Of a DNA stretch of 64,000 nucleotides, positions 9,798 through 16,657 are shown one piece after another. The translations under genes were made by a program, and so were the position numbers. Below the pieces are notes generated by a model. It saw nothing but the letters and a program-made list of their open reading frames with translations, was not told the DNA's origin and ran no database searches. The DNA is from JAKACU01 sp021821185. GTDB lineage: Bacteria > Bacillota > Bacilli > Alicyclobacillales > SLC66. The stretch lies in the NCBI GenBank assembly GCA_027343965.1, contig DAHWJX010000085.1:15479-79478 (forward strand). Reading direction: 5' to 3'. How positions within the stretch are numbered: position 1 is the first letter of the stretch; the number at the start of each line of letters is the position of its first letter.

Positions 9798-9826
9798 AAC
9801 GGGTCCTTTTCGGACTCGTTTTTTTT
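9798..9826 (+). terminator. Rho-independent terminator after ftsZ
   Basis: The stem ACGGGTCC/GGACTCGT (one G-U pair) has a short T-rich loop and is followed by a run of eight T. It ends the dcw transcript before the spoIIGA promoter. Confidence 0.85.
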
Positions 9827-9891
9827 GTCGATTCTTTTGCCGTGAAAGTACGCAAGTTCTGACAAACTTTGCAATATACATGTACTATACT
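9824..9891 (+). promoter_or_regulatory. spoIIG-type promoter with Spo0A-box-like sites
   Basis: A -35-like CTGACA at 9859-9864 and a -10-like TATACT at 9886-9891 are separated by 21 bases, far above the usual 17. The B. subtilis spoIIG promoter is known for a similar 22-base spacer and its dependence on phosphorylated Spo0A. Two sequences resembling the Spo0A box (TTTGTCRAAA) are visible: TTTGTCGATT at 9824-9833 on + and TTTGTCAGAA on - at 9857-9866. The second overlaps the -35, as in B. subtilis. The predicted transcript start near 9898 lies just before the ribosome-binding site of spoIIGA. Confidence 0.7.
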
Positions 9892-9921
9892 ACGAGCAAA
9901 TCCCCAGGAAGGGGTTGTCCC

Positions 9922-10947
9922 GTGGTTGTCTATGTGGATGTGGCCTTTGCTATCAATTTCCTCGTAGATTCTTGTTTGCTTTTCGTCACGGGGTATGTTC
10001 TACGCAAACCTGCCCGTTTTTTGCGTGTGTTTGCCGCGGCTGCTTTTGGATCCTTGTACGCGGTCGCGATGCTGTTTCCGGGGACTGCCATAGCTGATCA
10101 CTTTGTTGTCAAATGGCTCGTCTCTGTACTTATGGTACAACTCGCATATTCTTATCGTTTACTTGGCTCATGGTCATTTCGCAAGGTGTTGTCTTTGTTA
10201 CAAGGTGTTGCGGTCTTTTATGCAGTGACATTTGCGGCCGGTGGCGCTGTATACGGGTTGCACAATTTATTTTCATCTTCGGGGTCGCTGTTTAGTGGCT
10301 TGGCACTTGTTGATGGAAGAGTCATGTGGTGGTCGAGCATCACAACCTTGTTTATGGTTACAACCTTTCCTGTTGGATTATTCGTTTTACGCGCCTTATG
10401 GGTTAAAGTGCAGCATATGCGGGAGCAACAAGGAGACCTTTGTGAAGTTATCTTTTGTCTTAGTGGGCAAGAGGTTCGATTGGGCGCACTACTTGATACA
10501 GGAAATCGGCTCGTGGATCCGATCATGAAACAGCCTGTCGCGGTGGTTGAGTCCGTAAAGGTGGCGGGTTTGCTTCCTACATCATTACGTGCGGCAATTA
10601 CGGCTGGAAGCGATCCGTTACAAGCATTGTACAAAAACACCGATGTTGGTGGGATTGAAGATCGCTTGACCATTATCGCTTTTCAAGCTGTAGGAGCAAC
10701 CACAGGGCACCTTTTAGCTGTCCGGCCGGATGAGGCGTGGGTCGTGCAACACGGGGAGAAGCGGTCGATCATGCCAATATGGATGGCACTGCAAAACAGT
10801 ACCTTGTCGCGTTCCGGACGTTATCACTCGATTCTTCCCGCAGAAGTGGCTTGTTCTGAAGTTGTATTGGAAGGGAGAGAAGACGTTGTTCATGCCCGTT
10901 CGGATTCGTCTCAAAATGCGGTTGCTCATTCTTCGCATTCTGCTTAA
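9922..10947 (+). CDS. spoIIGA: Pro-sigma-E processing aspartic protease SpoIIGA
   Basis: A 341-residue membrane protease that removes the pro-sequence of sigma-E in the mother cell after septation. The N-terminal half has about five hydrophobic spans beginning [19 protein letters not shown]. The C-terminal half holds an aspartic protease domain with the catalytic motif [11 protein letters not shown], Asp192 by my count. GTG at 9922 is chosen because GGAAGGGG lies just upstream and the N-terminus then matches the family; the open frame extends to 9880, inside the promoter. The gene overlaps the start of sigE by 62 bases. Confidence 0.92.
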   Translation: MVVYVDVAFAINFLVDSCLLFVTGYVLRKPARFLRVFAAAAFGSLYAVAMLFPGTAIADHFVVKWLVSVLMVQLAYSYRLLGSWSFRKVLSLLQGVAVFYAVTFAAGGAVYGLHNLFSSSGSLFSGLALVDGRVMWWSSITTLFMVTTFPVGLFVLRALWVKVQHMREQQGDLCEVIFCLSGQEVRLGALLDTGNRLVDPIMKQPVAVVESVKVAGLLPTSLRAAITAGSDPLQALYKNTDVGGIEDRLTIIAFQAVGATTGHLLAVRPDEAWVVQHGEKRSIMPIWMALQNSTLSRSGRYHSILPAEVACSEVVLEGREDVVHARSDSSQNAVAHSSHSA

Positions 10948-11614
10948 ATTTCAGGTTGACAAAGATACGATCTATTACGTTGGTGGAAGTGAGGCATTGC
11001 CTCCGCCGTTGACGCGTGAGGAAGAGGAATACTTATTGGCACGGTTGCCTCAAGGTGATGAGGCGGTTCGTGCACTGCTTATCGAGAGAAATTTGCGTCT
11101 TGTAGTCTATATCGCCCGTAAATTTGAAAACACGGGTATTTACATTGAAGACCTTGTTTCCATCGGTACGATTGGTCTTATTAAGGCTGTCAATACATTT
11201 GATACCGAAAAGAAAATAAAACTTGCAACCTATGCGTCGCGTTGCATTGAAAATGAGATTTTAATGTTTCTTCGTCGTAATAACAAGATTCGTGTTGAAG
11301 TGTCTTTTGATGAACCGCTAAATGTTGATTGGGATGGTAATGAACTTTTGCTTTCTGACGTGTTAGGAACGGACGGCGACACCATTTATCGTGATATCGA
11401 GGATGAGGTTGATCGGACTTTACTCTATGGGGCGTTAGATAAATTATCGGATCGTGAGAGACGGATCATGGAGTTGCGGTTTGGTCTATCAGGAAGACAG
11501 GAAATGACGCAAAAGGATGTGGCGGATCTATTAGGAATCTCGCAATCTTATATTTCACGACTAGAGAAGAGAATTATCAAGCGCTTGCGCAAAGAGTTTA
11601 ACAAGATGATGTGA
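10886..11614 (+). CDS. sigE: RNA polymerase sporulation sigma factor sigma-E (pro-form)
   Basis: A 242-residue precursor nearly identical in its core to B. subtilis sigma-[65 protein letters not shown], and the C-terminal helix-turn-helix [32 protein letters not shown]. The first 29 or so residues are basic and hydrophobic, as expected for a membrane-bound pro-sequence cut by SpoIIGA. The TTG at 10886 with AAGGGAG eight bases upstream is preferred over the ATG at 10892, whose spacing is 14. Sigma-E directs early mother-cell transcription. Confidence 0.96.
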   Translation: MFMPVRIRLKMRLLILRILLKFQVDKDTIYYVGGSEALPPPLTREEEEYLLARLPQGDEAVRALLIERNLRLVVYIARKFENTGIYIEDLVSIGTIGLIKAVNTFDTEKKIKLATYASRCIENEILMFLRRNNKIRVEVSFDEPLNVDWDGNELLLSDVLGTDGDTIYRDIEDEVDRTLLYGALDKLSDRERRIMELRFGLSGRQEMTQKDVADLLGISQSYISRLEKRIIKRLRKEFNKMM

Positions 11615-11616
11615 CT

Positions 11617-11644
11617 GCATAATTCTCCATGGCGGGGACATACT
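11617..11644 (+). promoter_or_regulatory. Sigma-F/sigma-G-type promoter of sigG
   Basis: GCATA at 11617-11621 is followed after 14 bases by GGACATACT at 11636-11644. This matches the known forespore consensus, in which the -35 is a GYATA-like element and the -10 resembles GGnnAnACT. It sits immediately after the sigE stop and 40 bases before sigG, where B. subtilis carries its sigma-F-dependent spoIIIG promoter. Confidence 0.75.
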
Positions 11645-11685
11645 GGTACTCGAATTGAACCCGTTGCTCGCCTGGAGGGACCAAC

Positions 11686-12462
11686 TTGAAACGCAATAAA
11701 GTCGAGATCTGCGGTGTCAATACCTCTCAATTGCCTGTACTGACAAACATAGAAATGAGAGATTTGTTTGTCCGTTTGCAAAGCGGTGAGCGCTTTGCGC
11801 GTGAAAAGCTTGTCAATGGCAATTTGCGGCTTGTCTTGTCGGTGATCCAGCGTTTTAATAATCGCGGTGAATTCGTGGATGATCTGTTTCAGGTAGGGTG
11901 TATTGGCTTGATGAAGGCAATTGACAACTTTGATTTAAGTCAAAATGTGAAGTTTTCTACCTATGCTGTGCCAATGGTTATCGGAGAAATCAGACGGTAT
12001 TTGCGGGACAATAATCCTATCCGCGTTAGTCGATCGCTACGCGACATCGCGTATAAGGCGCTTCAAGTACGGGATCAGTTGACAAGTGCAAAGCTTTCTG
12101 AACCGACCATCGCCGAAATTGCCAAGGCAATGGATGTGCCGAAAGAGGATGTGGTTTTTGCACTTGACGCTATCCAAGATCCGGTCTCACTGTTTGAGCC
12201 GATATACCATGATGGCGGTGATCCGATTTTTGTGATGGATCAGATCAGTGATGATCATAATCAAGATACATCGTGGGTTGAAGAGATAGCTGTTAAAGAG
12301 GCGATGCGTCGCTTATCTGATCGAGAAAAACGGATATTATCCATGCGCTTTTTTGAAGGGAAGACGCAGATGGAAGTGGCTGATGAAATTGGCATTTCCC
12401 AAGCGCAAGTATCGCGATTAGAGAAGGCAGCCATCGTGCATATGCAAAAGTTTGTCACTTAG
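11686..12462 (+). CDS. sigG: RNA polymerase sporulation sigma factor sigma-G
   Basis: A 258-residue late forespore sigma factor with very high identity to the B. subtilis protein: KVEICGVNTSQLPVL at the N-terminus, VDDLFQVGCIGLMKAIDNFDLS (region 2.2), FSTYAVPMVIGEIRRYLRDNNPIRVSRSLRDIAYKAL, DAIQDPVSLFEPIYHDGGDPIFVMDQISD, and the region 4 helix-turn-helix MEVADEIGISQAQVSRLEK. The TTG start has GGAGGGACC upstream. Unlike sigE it has no pro-sequence. Confidence 0.97.
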   Translation: MKRNKVEICGVNTSQLPVLTNIEMRDLFVRLQSGERFAREKLVNGNLRLVLSVIQRFNNRGEFVDDLFQVGCIGLMKAIDNFDLSQNVKFSTYAVPMVIGEIRRYLRDNNPIRVSRSLRDIAYKALQVRDQLTSAKLSEPTIAEIAKAMDVPKEDVVFALDAIQDPVSLFEPIYHDGGDPIFVMDQISDDHNQDTSWVEEIAVKEAMRRLSDREKRILSMRFFEGKTQMEVADEIGISQAQVSRLEKAAIVHMQKFVT

Positions 12463-12543
12463 TGGTTATAAGGTGTTCAAGGCGTCATACCCTAATGATA
12501 TAAGGATTGTCTTTTTAGTCGCTCCGTAAGGAGGCGAGAGGGT

Positions 12544-12834
12544 ATGAGAGCTTCAGAACTGCAGGCTAAGGATGTCGTCAATCTCGCAGATGGCCGAAAA
12601 CTCGGCGCGATTGGTGATTTGGATATTGATGTTGACAGCGGGCTCATTCGGGCAATGATCATTCCTCCCGTCGGCCGGTTTTTTGGACTTATGGCATCAG
12701 GCGAGGAGGTTATTATTGCCTGGGCGCAGATCGTCAAGGTGGGATCAGATGTTGTTTTGGTTGATTTAAGGCAAGGAGAAGGATCATCTTATTTGCCTCA
12801 ATCCCGAACAAGTTTTTCATCAGGCGGTTATTGA
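12544..12834 (+). CDS. ylmC: YlmC/YmxH family PRC-barrel protein
   Basis: A 96-residue protein with a PRC-barrel-like sequence: LQAKDVVNLADGRKLGAIGDLDIDVDSGLIRAMIIPP, then EEVIIAWAQIVKVGSDVVLVDL. The YlmC/YmxH family is restricted to spore formers and its role is unknown; the place after sigG and before ylmD (pgeF) is conserved. The ATG has AAGGAGG upstream. The sequence GGTTATAAGG...CATACCCTA at about 12464-12495 faintly resembles a sigma-E promoter, but I do not call it. The stop codon overlaps the -35 of the next promoter. Confidence 0.82.
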   Translation: MRASELQAKDVVNLADGRKLGAIGDLDIDVDSGLIRAMIIPPVGRFFGLMASGEEVIIAWAQIVKVGSDVVLVDLRQGEGSSYLPQSRTSFSSGGY

Positions 12835-12860
12835 CCGGATCACCGGTCTTTTTTTATGCT
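12831..12860 (+). promoter_or_regulatory. Overlapping terminator and sigma-A promoter between ylmC and pgeF
   Basis: GACCGG-ATCA-CCGGTC followed by seven T (12833-12851) is a compact intrinsic terminator directly after ylmC. The same bases provide TTGACC (12831-12836), which with an 18-base spacer made of the hairpin reads into TATGCT (12855-12860). One segment could therefore both end the ylmC transcript and start the next one. Confidence 0.6.
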
Positions 12861-12887
12861 ACGATGAGGTTGGGGGCGAAACTTTTC

Positions 12888-13682
12888 GTGGATACGTTGC
12901 TACGGATACGAGACTGGGAAATGTTTGGTATTTATGCAGGATTTTCTGGACGTCATGGAGGTAGAAGCACAGGTGATTTTTCTTCGCTCAATATTGGCCT
13001 GCATGTCGGCGATGAAAGTCAGGCCGTGTTGCACAATCGCCGAGAGATCGCCCACGACTTGGGTATCAGTGACCGACAAGTCACGTATGCTGAGCAAGTC
13101 CATGGCACCGATGTTGCGGTGATTGATGAGTACCACGTGGGTTTGGGTAACGCATCGTTGCAAGACGCTGTGCGAGGCGTTGATGCAATGGTGACAACGG
13201 TCAATCGTGCAGCACTAGCTATTGTGGCCGCTGATTGTGTACCACTGCTTTTTGCAGACATTCGTCATCATGTGGTTGGTGCAGCCCATGCAGGTTGGCG
13301 AGGTGTGACAGGCGGTATTGTGACAAAGACGGTAGAAACGATGTTGGCTTGCGGAGCATCACTAACCTCCCTTTGCGTTGCTATGGGACCTGCCATTCGG
13401 GGTTGTTGTTACGAGGTGGATGAACCTGTTATCACCCACTTTAAAGAAGCCTATCAACGTATCGGCAAAAAACCGCAATGGCAACCTTCACCAAGGCACA
13501 ATCATCGTGTCATGGTTGATCTGCCGACATTGTTGCGTGATCAACTCACTTCTCTTGGCATTGCAAAAGACAGCATACTGGATTCGGCTATTTGTACTCA
13601 TTGCATGGATGGGTACTATTCCTTTCGAAAAGAACAAGGAAAGACAGGACGCCATGGAGGATTTATCGCTTTGCGTCGGTAA
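12888..13682 (+). CDS. pgeF: Purine nucleoside phosphorylase/adenosine deaminase YfiH family (PgeF, YlmD)
   Basis: A 264-residue YfiH/DUF152 'laccase domain' protein. Family members bind zinc and are reported to act on purine nucleosides; E. coli YfiH is tied to cell-wall peptide fidelity. The signatures GGRSTGDFSSLNIGLHVGDE, TYAEQVHGTDV, TVNRAALAIVAADCVPLLFAD, AAHAGWRGVTGGIV with the zinc-binding His, and MGPAIRGCCYEV are intact. The frame opens at 12831, but that lies inside a terminator/promoter, so the GTG at 12888 after GGGGG is chosen. An ATG at 12864 without a good ribosome site is the alternative. Confidence 0.85.
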   Translation: MDTLLRIRDWEMFGIYAGFSGRHGGRSTGDFSSLNIGLHVGDESQAVLHNRREIAHDLGISDRQVTYAEQVHGTDVAVIDEYHVGLGNASLQDAVRGVDAMVTTVNRAALAIVAADCVPLLFADIRHHVVGAAHAGWRGVTGGIVTKTVETMLACGASLTSLCVAMGPAIRGCCYEVDEPVITHFKEAYQRIGKKPQWQPSPRHNHRVMVDLPTLLRDQLTSLGIAKDSILDSAICTHCMDGYYSFRKEQGKTGRHGGFIALRR

Positions 13683-13698
13683 GAGGAGGATATGATTC

Positions 13699-14412
13699 TT
13701 GCTTGACAAAGAAGATGAAGCAATGTACATACGCAATGTGACAGACAGAAAGCACACGATTGAGCAAGAAATCCATGATGCTCTAAGCAGAACGCATCAG
13801 CATCATGATGTTCGCGTGATCGCTGTGACCAAGTATATTGATGAAACAAAAGCTTGCTTACTTCCAGCGGCCGGGATCACTGATTGTGCTGAAAACCGTT
13901 TTCAGGTAGCTGAACCTAAACTCGCTGAAAACATCCCGGTTGTCTGGCATTTTATTGGACCTGTGCAGATGAATAAAGCAAAAAAGGTCGCGCAATATTT
14001 TGATTTTGTGCATAGTGTAGACCGAAAGGAACTGCTTGATGGACTTGATCGCCATAGGATGTCTGAACAACCGTTGCAAATTTTGCTTCAAGTGAATATG
14101 TCTGGCGAACCACAAAAATCCGGGGTTGATCCAGAATCGGCTGTTGATCTTGCTATCCATTGTTTAAGCAAAACCAATCTGCAATTAGCAGGATTGATGA
14201 TGATCGGAACTCGTTATGATGATAGGATGATGGCTCGAAAGGAGTTTCGGGCTTTACGGGAGCTTCGTGATGATCTTCTTAATCGCCTTTCTTTACCAAA
14301 GCTTGAGTTATCCATGGGCATGTCAAATGACTTTTCGGTAGCCGTCGAAGAGGGAGCGACGATGGTGCGAATAGGCCGTTTTTTGGTTTTGGAAGAAAAT
14401 CCTCGAACATAA
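13699..14412 (+). CDS. ylmE: YggS family PLP-binding protein (PLP homeostasis)
   Basis: A 237-residue single-domain alanine-racemase-fold protein. The YggS/YlmE family carries pyridoxal phosphate on a lysine, here in VRVIAVTKYID near residue 40, and buffers PLP and amino-acid pools. The characteristic AENRFQVAEPK stretch, HFIGPVQMNKAK, VHSVDRKELL, LLQVNMSGEPQKSG and MGMSNDFSVAVEEGATMVRIGR are all present. The start is a TTG with GAGGAGGA eight bases upstream. It lies in the conserved ylmD-ylmE-sepF order. Confidence 0.9.
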   Translation: MLDKEDEAMYIRNVTDRKHTIEQEIHDALSRTHQHHDVRVIAVTKYIDETKACLLPAAGITDCAENRFQVAEPKLAENIPVVWHFIGPVQMNKAKKVAQYFDFVHSVDRKELLDGLDRHRMSEQPLQILLQVNMSGEPQKSGVDPESAVDLAIHCLSKTNLQLAGLMMIGTRYDDRMMARKEFRALRELRDDLLNRLSLPKLELSMGMSNDFSVAVEEGATMVRIGRFLVLEENPRT

Positions 14413-14468
14413 GTGGATTATAGTGTATCTTTAGATTATAGTTTCGCTCATAGGGAGGTCGTTTATGC

Positions 14469-14891
14469 ATGTTACAACGCCTATGGAATTTTATCGGCCT
14501 TGGCGATGAGGAATCCGAAGAAGCGCCTGTGATGCACGAACAGATGGATGAAGATATGGATGTTGAACCGAGTATGGCAAGAAACCGGGCACCGGTACTG
14601 AATTTGCACACGCAAAAACAAGTGCGCGTTGTCTTGGCTGAACCAGGCAGTTACGAGGACGCTCAGGTGATCGCGGATCATTTGAAGGGGCATCGCTCCG
14701 TGATTGTTAATCTGCATAAGGCAGAATATACGCAAGCGCTACGTGTGGTGGATTTTTTAAGTGGGTGTGTGTATTCTCTTGGCGGTACAATGCAAAAACT
14801 AGGGAAGAATATCTTTTTATGCGCTCCGGATAATGTGGATATTCAAGGAACGATCAGCGAATATCTTGCCGGTGAGACGAGACATATTTGA
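14469..14891 (+). CDS. sepF: Cell division protein SepF
   Basis: A 140-residue protein with the layout of SepF: an N-terminal amphipathic membrane-targeting helix (MLQRLWNFIGLGDEE), an acidic linker, and a compact alpha/beta domain from about residue 55 (VRVVLAEPGSYEDAQVIADHLKGHRSVIVNLHKAEYTQALRVVDFLSGCVYSLGGTMQKLGKNIFLCAPDNVDI). SepF forms arcs that bind the FtsZ C-terminal peptide and anchor it to the membrane. The ATG has GGAGGT nine bases upstream. Confidence 0.93.
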   Translation: MLQRLWNFIGLGDEESEEAPVMHEQMDEDMDVEPSMARNRAPVLNLHTQKQVRVVLAEPGSYEDAQVIADHLKGHRSVIVNLHKAEYTQALRVVDFLSGCVYSLGGTMQKLGKNIFLCAPDNVDIQGTISEYLAGETRHI

Positions 14892-14900
14892 GGTGACGCA

Positions 14901-15197
14901 GTGCAGGCGACCATATTATATTGGTTATCTTTCATTTTGCAGGTTTATTGGTATGCAATTTTTGCCCGGGTTTTGCTCAGTTGGTTTCCAAACGTGCAGT
15001 CTACTGCGCTAGGACGCTTTTTTATCAACATCACAGAACCTTATCTCGCACCCTTTCGCAGGCTGATTCCGCCTCTCAATTTGGGTGGGGGCTATTTGGA
15101 CTTGTCTGTTATCGTTGCTGTGATATTGTATATGTTTGTGGATAATGGCATCCTGTGGGTCATGCAAATGATCTTGAATGCGCTTGGTGTGCAGTAA
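14901..15197 (+). CDS. ylmG: YggT family membrane protein YlmG
   Basis: A 98-residue protein with two hydrophobic spans. The motifs ILLSWFPN (here VLLSWFPNVQSTALGRFFINITEPYLAPFRRLIPPLNLGGGYLDLSVIVAVILYMFV) are diagnostic of the YggT family. Members sit beside sepF in many bacteria and have been linked to envelope or division functions without a defined mechanism. GTG start, GAGGTGAC upstream, nine bases after sepF. Confidence 0.9.
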   Translation: MQATILYWLSFILQVYWYAIFARVLLSWFPNVQSTALGRFFINITEPYLAPFRRLIPPLNLGGGYLDLSVIVAVILYMFVDNGILWVMQMILNALGVQ

Positions 15198-15198
15198 G

Positions 15199-15981
15199 AT
15201 GAATGACGTAACGTGGGTGCAAATTCGGCCTTTTGAGCAAGCTTTTGTTCGCCAGTTGAATGATCGTGCCAATCGCGTGGATGATCGACGGTCGTATGTA
15301 ACCGATTTTCTTACACCGAGGGAACAAGTTATTGCAGAACACATCGCTCGAGCCAATGGCTTGTCAAGTCTTTCGTTTGGCGGTTATGAGCAAGCGGAGC
15401 GTCGTCGCGTGCTGTTTTACGATGGCCGTGAAGAAGATCTGCCTGGCATGGCATCATATGCTGTTTCTTGCCTCATGGCGACGAGTAAGCGCGGATCCGC
15501 ACCACTTCGTCATAGTGATTATCTCGGATCACTTTTAGGTCTTGGCATTAAGCGCGACAAGTTGGGCGATCTTGTTCTATTTGATGGCGGTGTATACGCT
15601 TTTTGCACGGCGGATATGGCGGGCGTACTTCTGCAAGAATGGTCCGAAGCCGGACGGACGCGTCTAACGGTGCGATTGATCACAGCAATTCATGAACATG
15701 ATTTCACGCCGCCCTCCATCGAAAAACTGACGGTGACAATGCAGAGTTTACGGTTAGATGCGTTAGTTGCGCATGCTTTTTCTTTATCTCGCACTAAAGT
15801 TGTAGAACCGATTAAAGCAGGCTTGGTGCAATTGAATTTTACCGTTTGCTCAGATCCTGCGGCAGCCATTTCACCGGGTGATGTCTTGTCGTTTCGGGGT
15901 CACGGACGAGCTCGTGTGGTAGAGATTGGCGGTAATAGTCGAAGTGGGCGTATTTTTGTGACGATAGGCCGCTATCGGTAA
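15199..15981 (+). CDS. ylmH: S4-domain RNA-binding protein YlmH
   Basis: A 260-residue protein with a two-part YlmH layout: an N-terminal domain with YVTDFLTPREQVIAEH and SFGGYEQAERRRVLFY, a middle part with HSDYLGSLLGLGIKRDKLGDLVL, and a C-terminal S4 domain (SLRLDALVAHAFSLSRTKVVEPIKAGLVQLNF...GDVLSFRGHGRARV). B. subtilis YlmH binds ribosomes and has been connected with rescue of stalled peptidyl-tRNA, a theme shared with rqcH at 35212. The ATG directly follows the ylmG stop by one base; the ribosome site is weak, which suggests coupling. Confidence 0.9.
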   Translation: MNDVTWVQIRPFEQAFVRQLNDRANRVDDRRSYVTDFLTPREQVIAEHIARANGLSSLSFGGYEQAERRRVLFYDGREEDLPGMASYAVSCLMATSKRGSAPLRHSDYLGSLLGLGIKRDKLGDLVLFDGGVYAFCTADMAGVLLQEWSEAGRTRLTVRLITAIHEHDFTPPSIEKLTVTMQSLRLDALVAHAFSLSRTKVVEPIKAGLVQLNFTVCSDPAAAISPGDVLSFRGHGRARVVEIGGNSRSGRIFVTIGRYR

Positions 15982-16075
15982 AAACAGAAAAAGGAATTTC
16001 GTCGGGTTCTGTCGAAAAAACAAGTGGACAGGTATAAGTTCGAAAAGAGAACCGTATAGCGGGGGGTAGAGTCTG

Positions 16076-16552
16076 GTGCCTTTAACACCACTCGATATTC
16101 ATAACAAAGAGTTTAAGCGATCGTTGCGCGGATACAATGAAGATGAGGTCAATGATTTTTTAGATCGAGTTATTAAAGATTATGAAGTCTTGATCCGCCA
16201 AAACAAAGAGCTTGAAGAACGCGTGCAACACACAGAAGATCAGATTAAACAATTCAAAGCGATGGAAGATTCTTTGGGTAAGTCGATCATGCTTGCGCAA
16301 GAAACGGCTGAAGAATTAAAGCAAAACGCGAGAAAAGAAGCGCAACTCGTGATTCGTGAGGCAGAGAAAAATGCTGATCGCATTGTACAAGATGCTTTGA
16401 ACAAAGCGCGAAGAACGGCATTGGATTTGGATGAAGTAAAAAAACAAGCGGCGATTTTTCGTGCGCGTTTACGTTCACTATTGCAGGCACAAGGTGAATT
16501 GCTTGATTCCGTGGAGTGGGATGAGGTTGCCGGCGATCGCACTGACTCGTAA
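16076..16552 (+). CDS. divIVA: Septum/pole-localised coiled-coil protein DivIVA
   Basis: A 158-residue protein that binds negatively curved membrane at poles and septa. The N-terminal membrane-binding domain LTPLDIHNKEFKRSLRGYNEDEVNDFLDRVIKDYEVLI is typical, followed by long coiled coils (residues about 40-150, rich in E, K, Q and A). The GTG start has GGGGGG nine bases upstream. A hairpin with a T-run follows about 50 bases after the stop. A TGTCGAA sequence at 16010-16016, identical to the core Spo0A box, lies in the upstream gap; I regard it as possibly chance. Confidence 0.93.
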   Translation: MPLTPLDIHNKEFKRSLRGYNEDEVNDFLDRVIKDYEVLIRQNKELEERVQHTEDQIKQFKAMEDSLGKSIMLAQETAEELKQNARKEAQLVIREAEKNADRIVQDALNKARRTALDLDEVKKQAAIFRARLRSLLQAQGELLDSVEWDEVAGDRTDS

Positions 16553-16601
16553 GATGACGACTGTGCGGGAATCCTTTAAGGACTTTGTTACGTCACAACG
16601 G

Positions 16602-16636
16602 ATGTCTGCGCCCCTTTGGGATGCGGGCATTTTTTT
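16602..16636 (+). terminator. Intrinsic terminator-like hairpin between divIVA and ileS
   Basis: A stem of about 13 pairs, with one mismatch and some G-U pairs, runs from 16602 to 16630 around a TTT loop and is followed by TTTTTTG. No T-box specifier domain or AGGGTGG-type antiterminator motif is visible in the 100-base gap, so it is read as a plain terminator or attenuator. Confidence 0.6.
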
Positions 16637-16657
16637 GTTCAATAAGGAGGAGTAAGC

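Noticed and set aside
16010..16016. TGTCGAA Spo0A-type box before divIVA
   Set aside because: A single seven-base match is expected by chance and no matching promoter was identified next to it.
16553..16657. T-box riboswitch before ileS
   Set aside because: The gap is too short and lacks the conserved AGGGTGG-type antiterminator and specifier loop; only a terminator-like hairpin is present.
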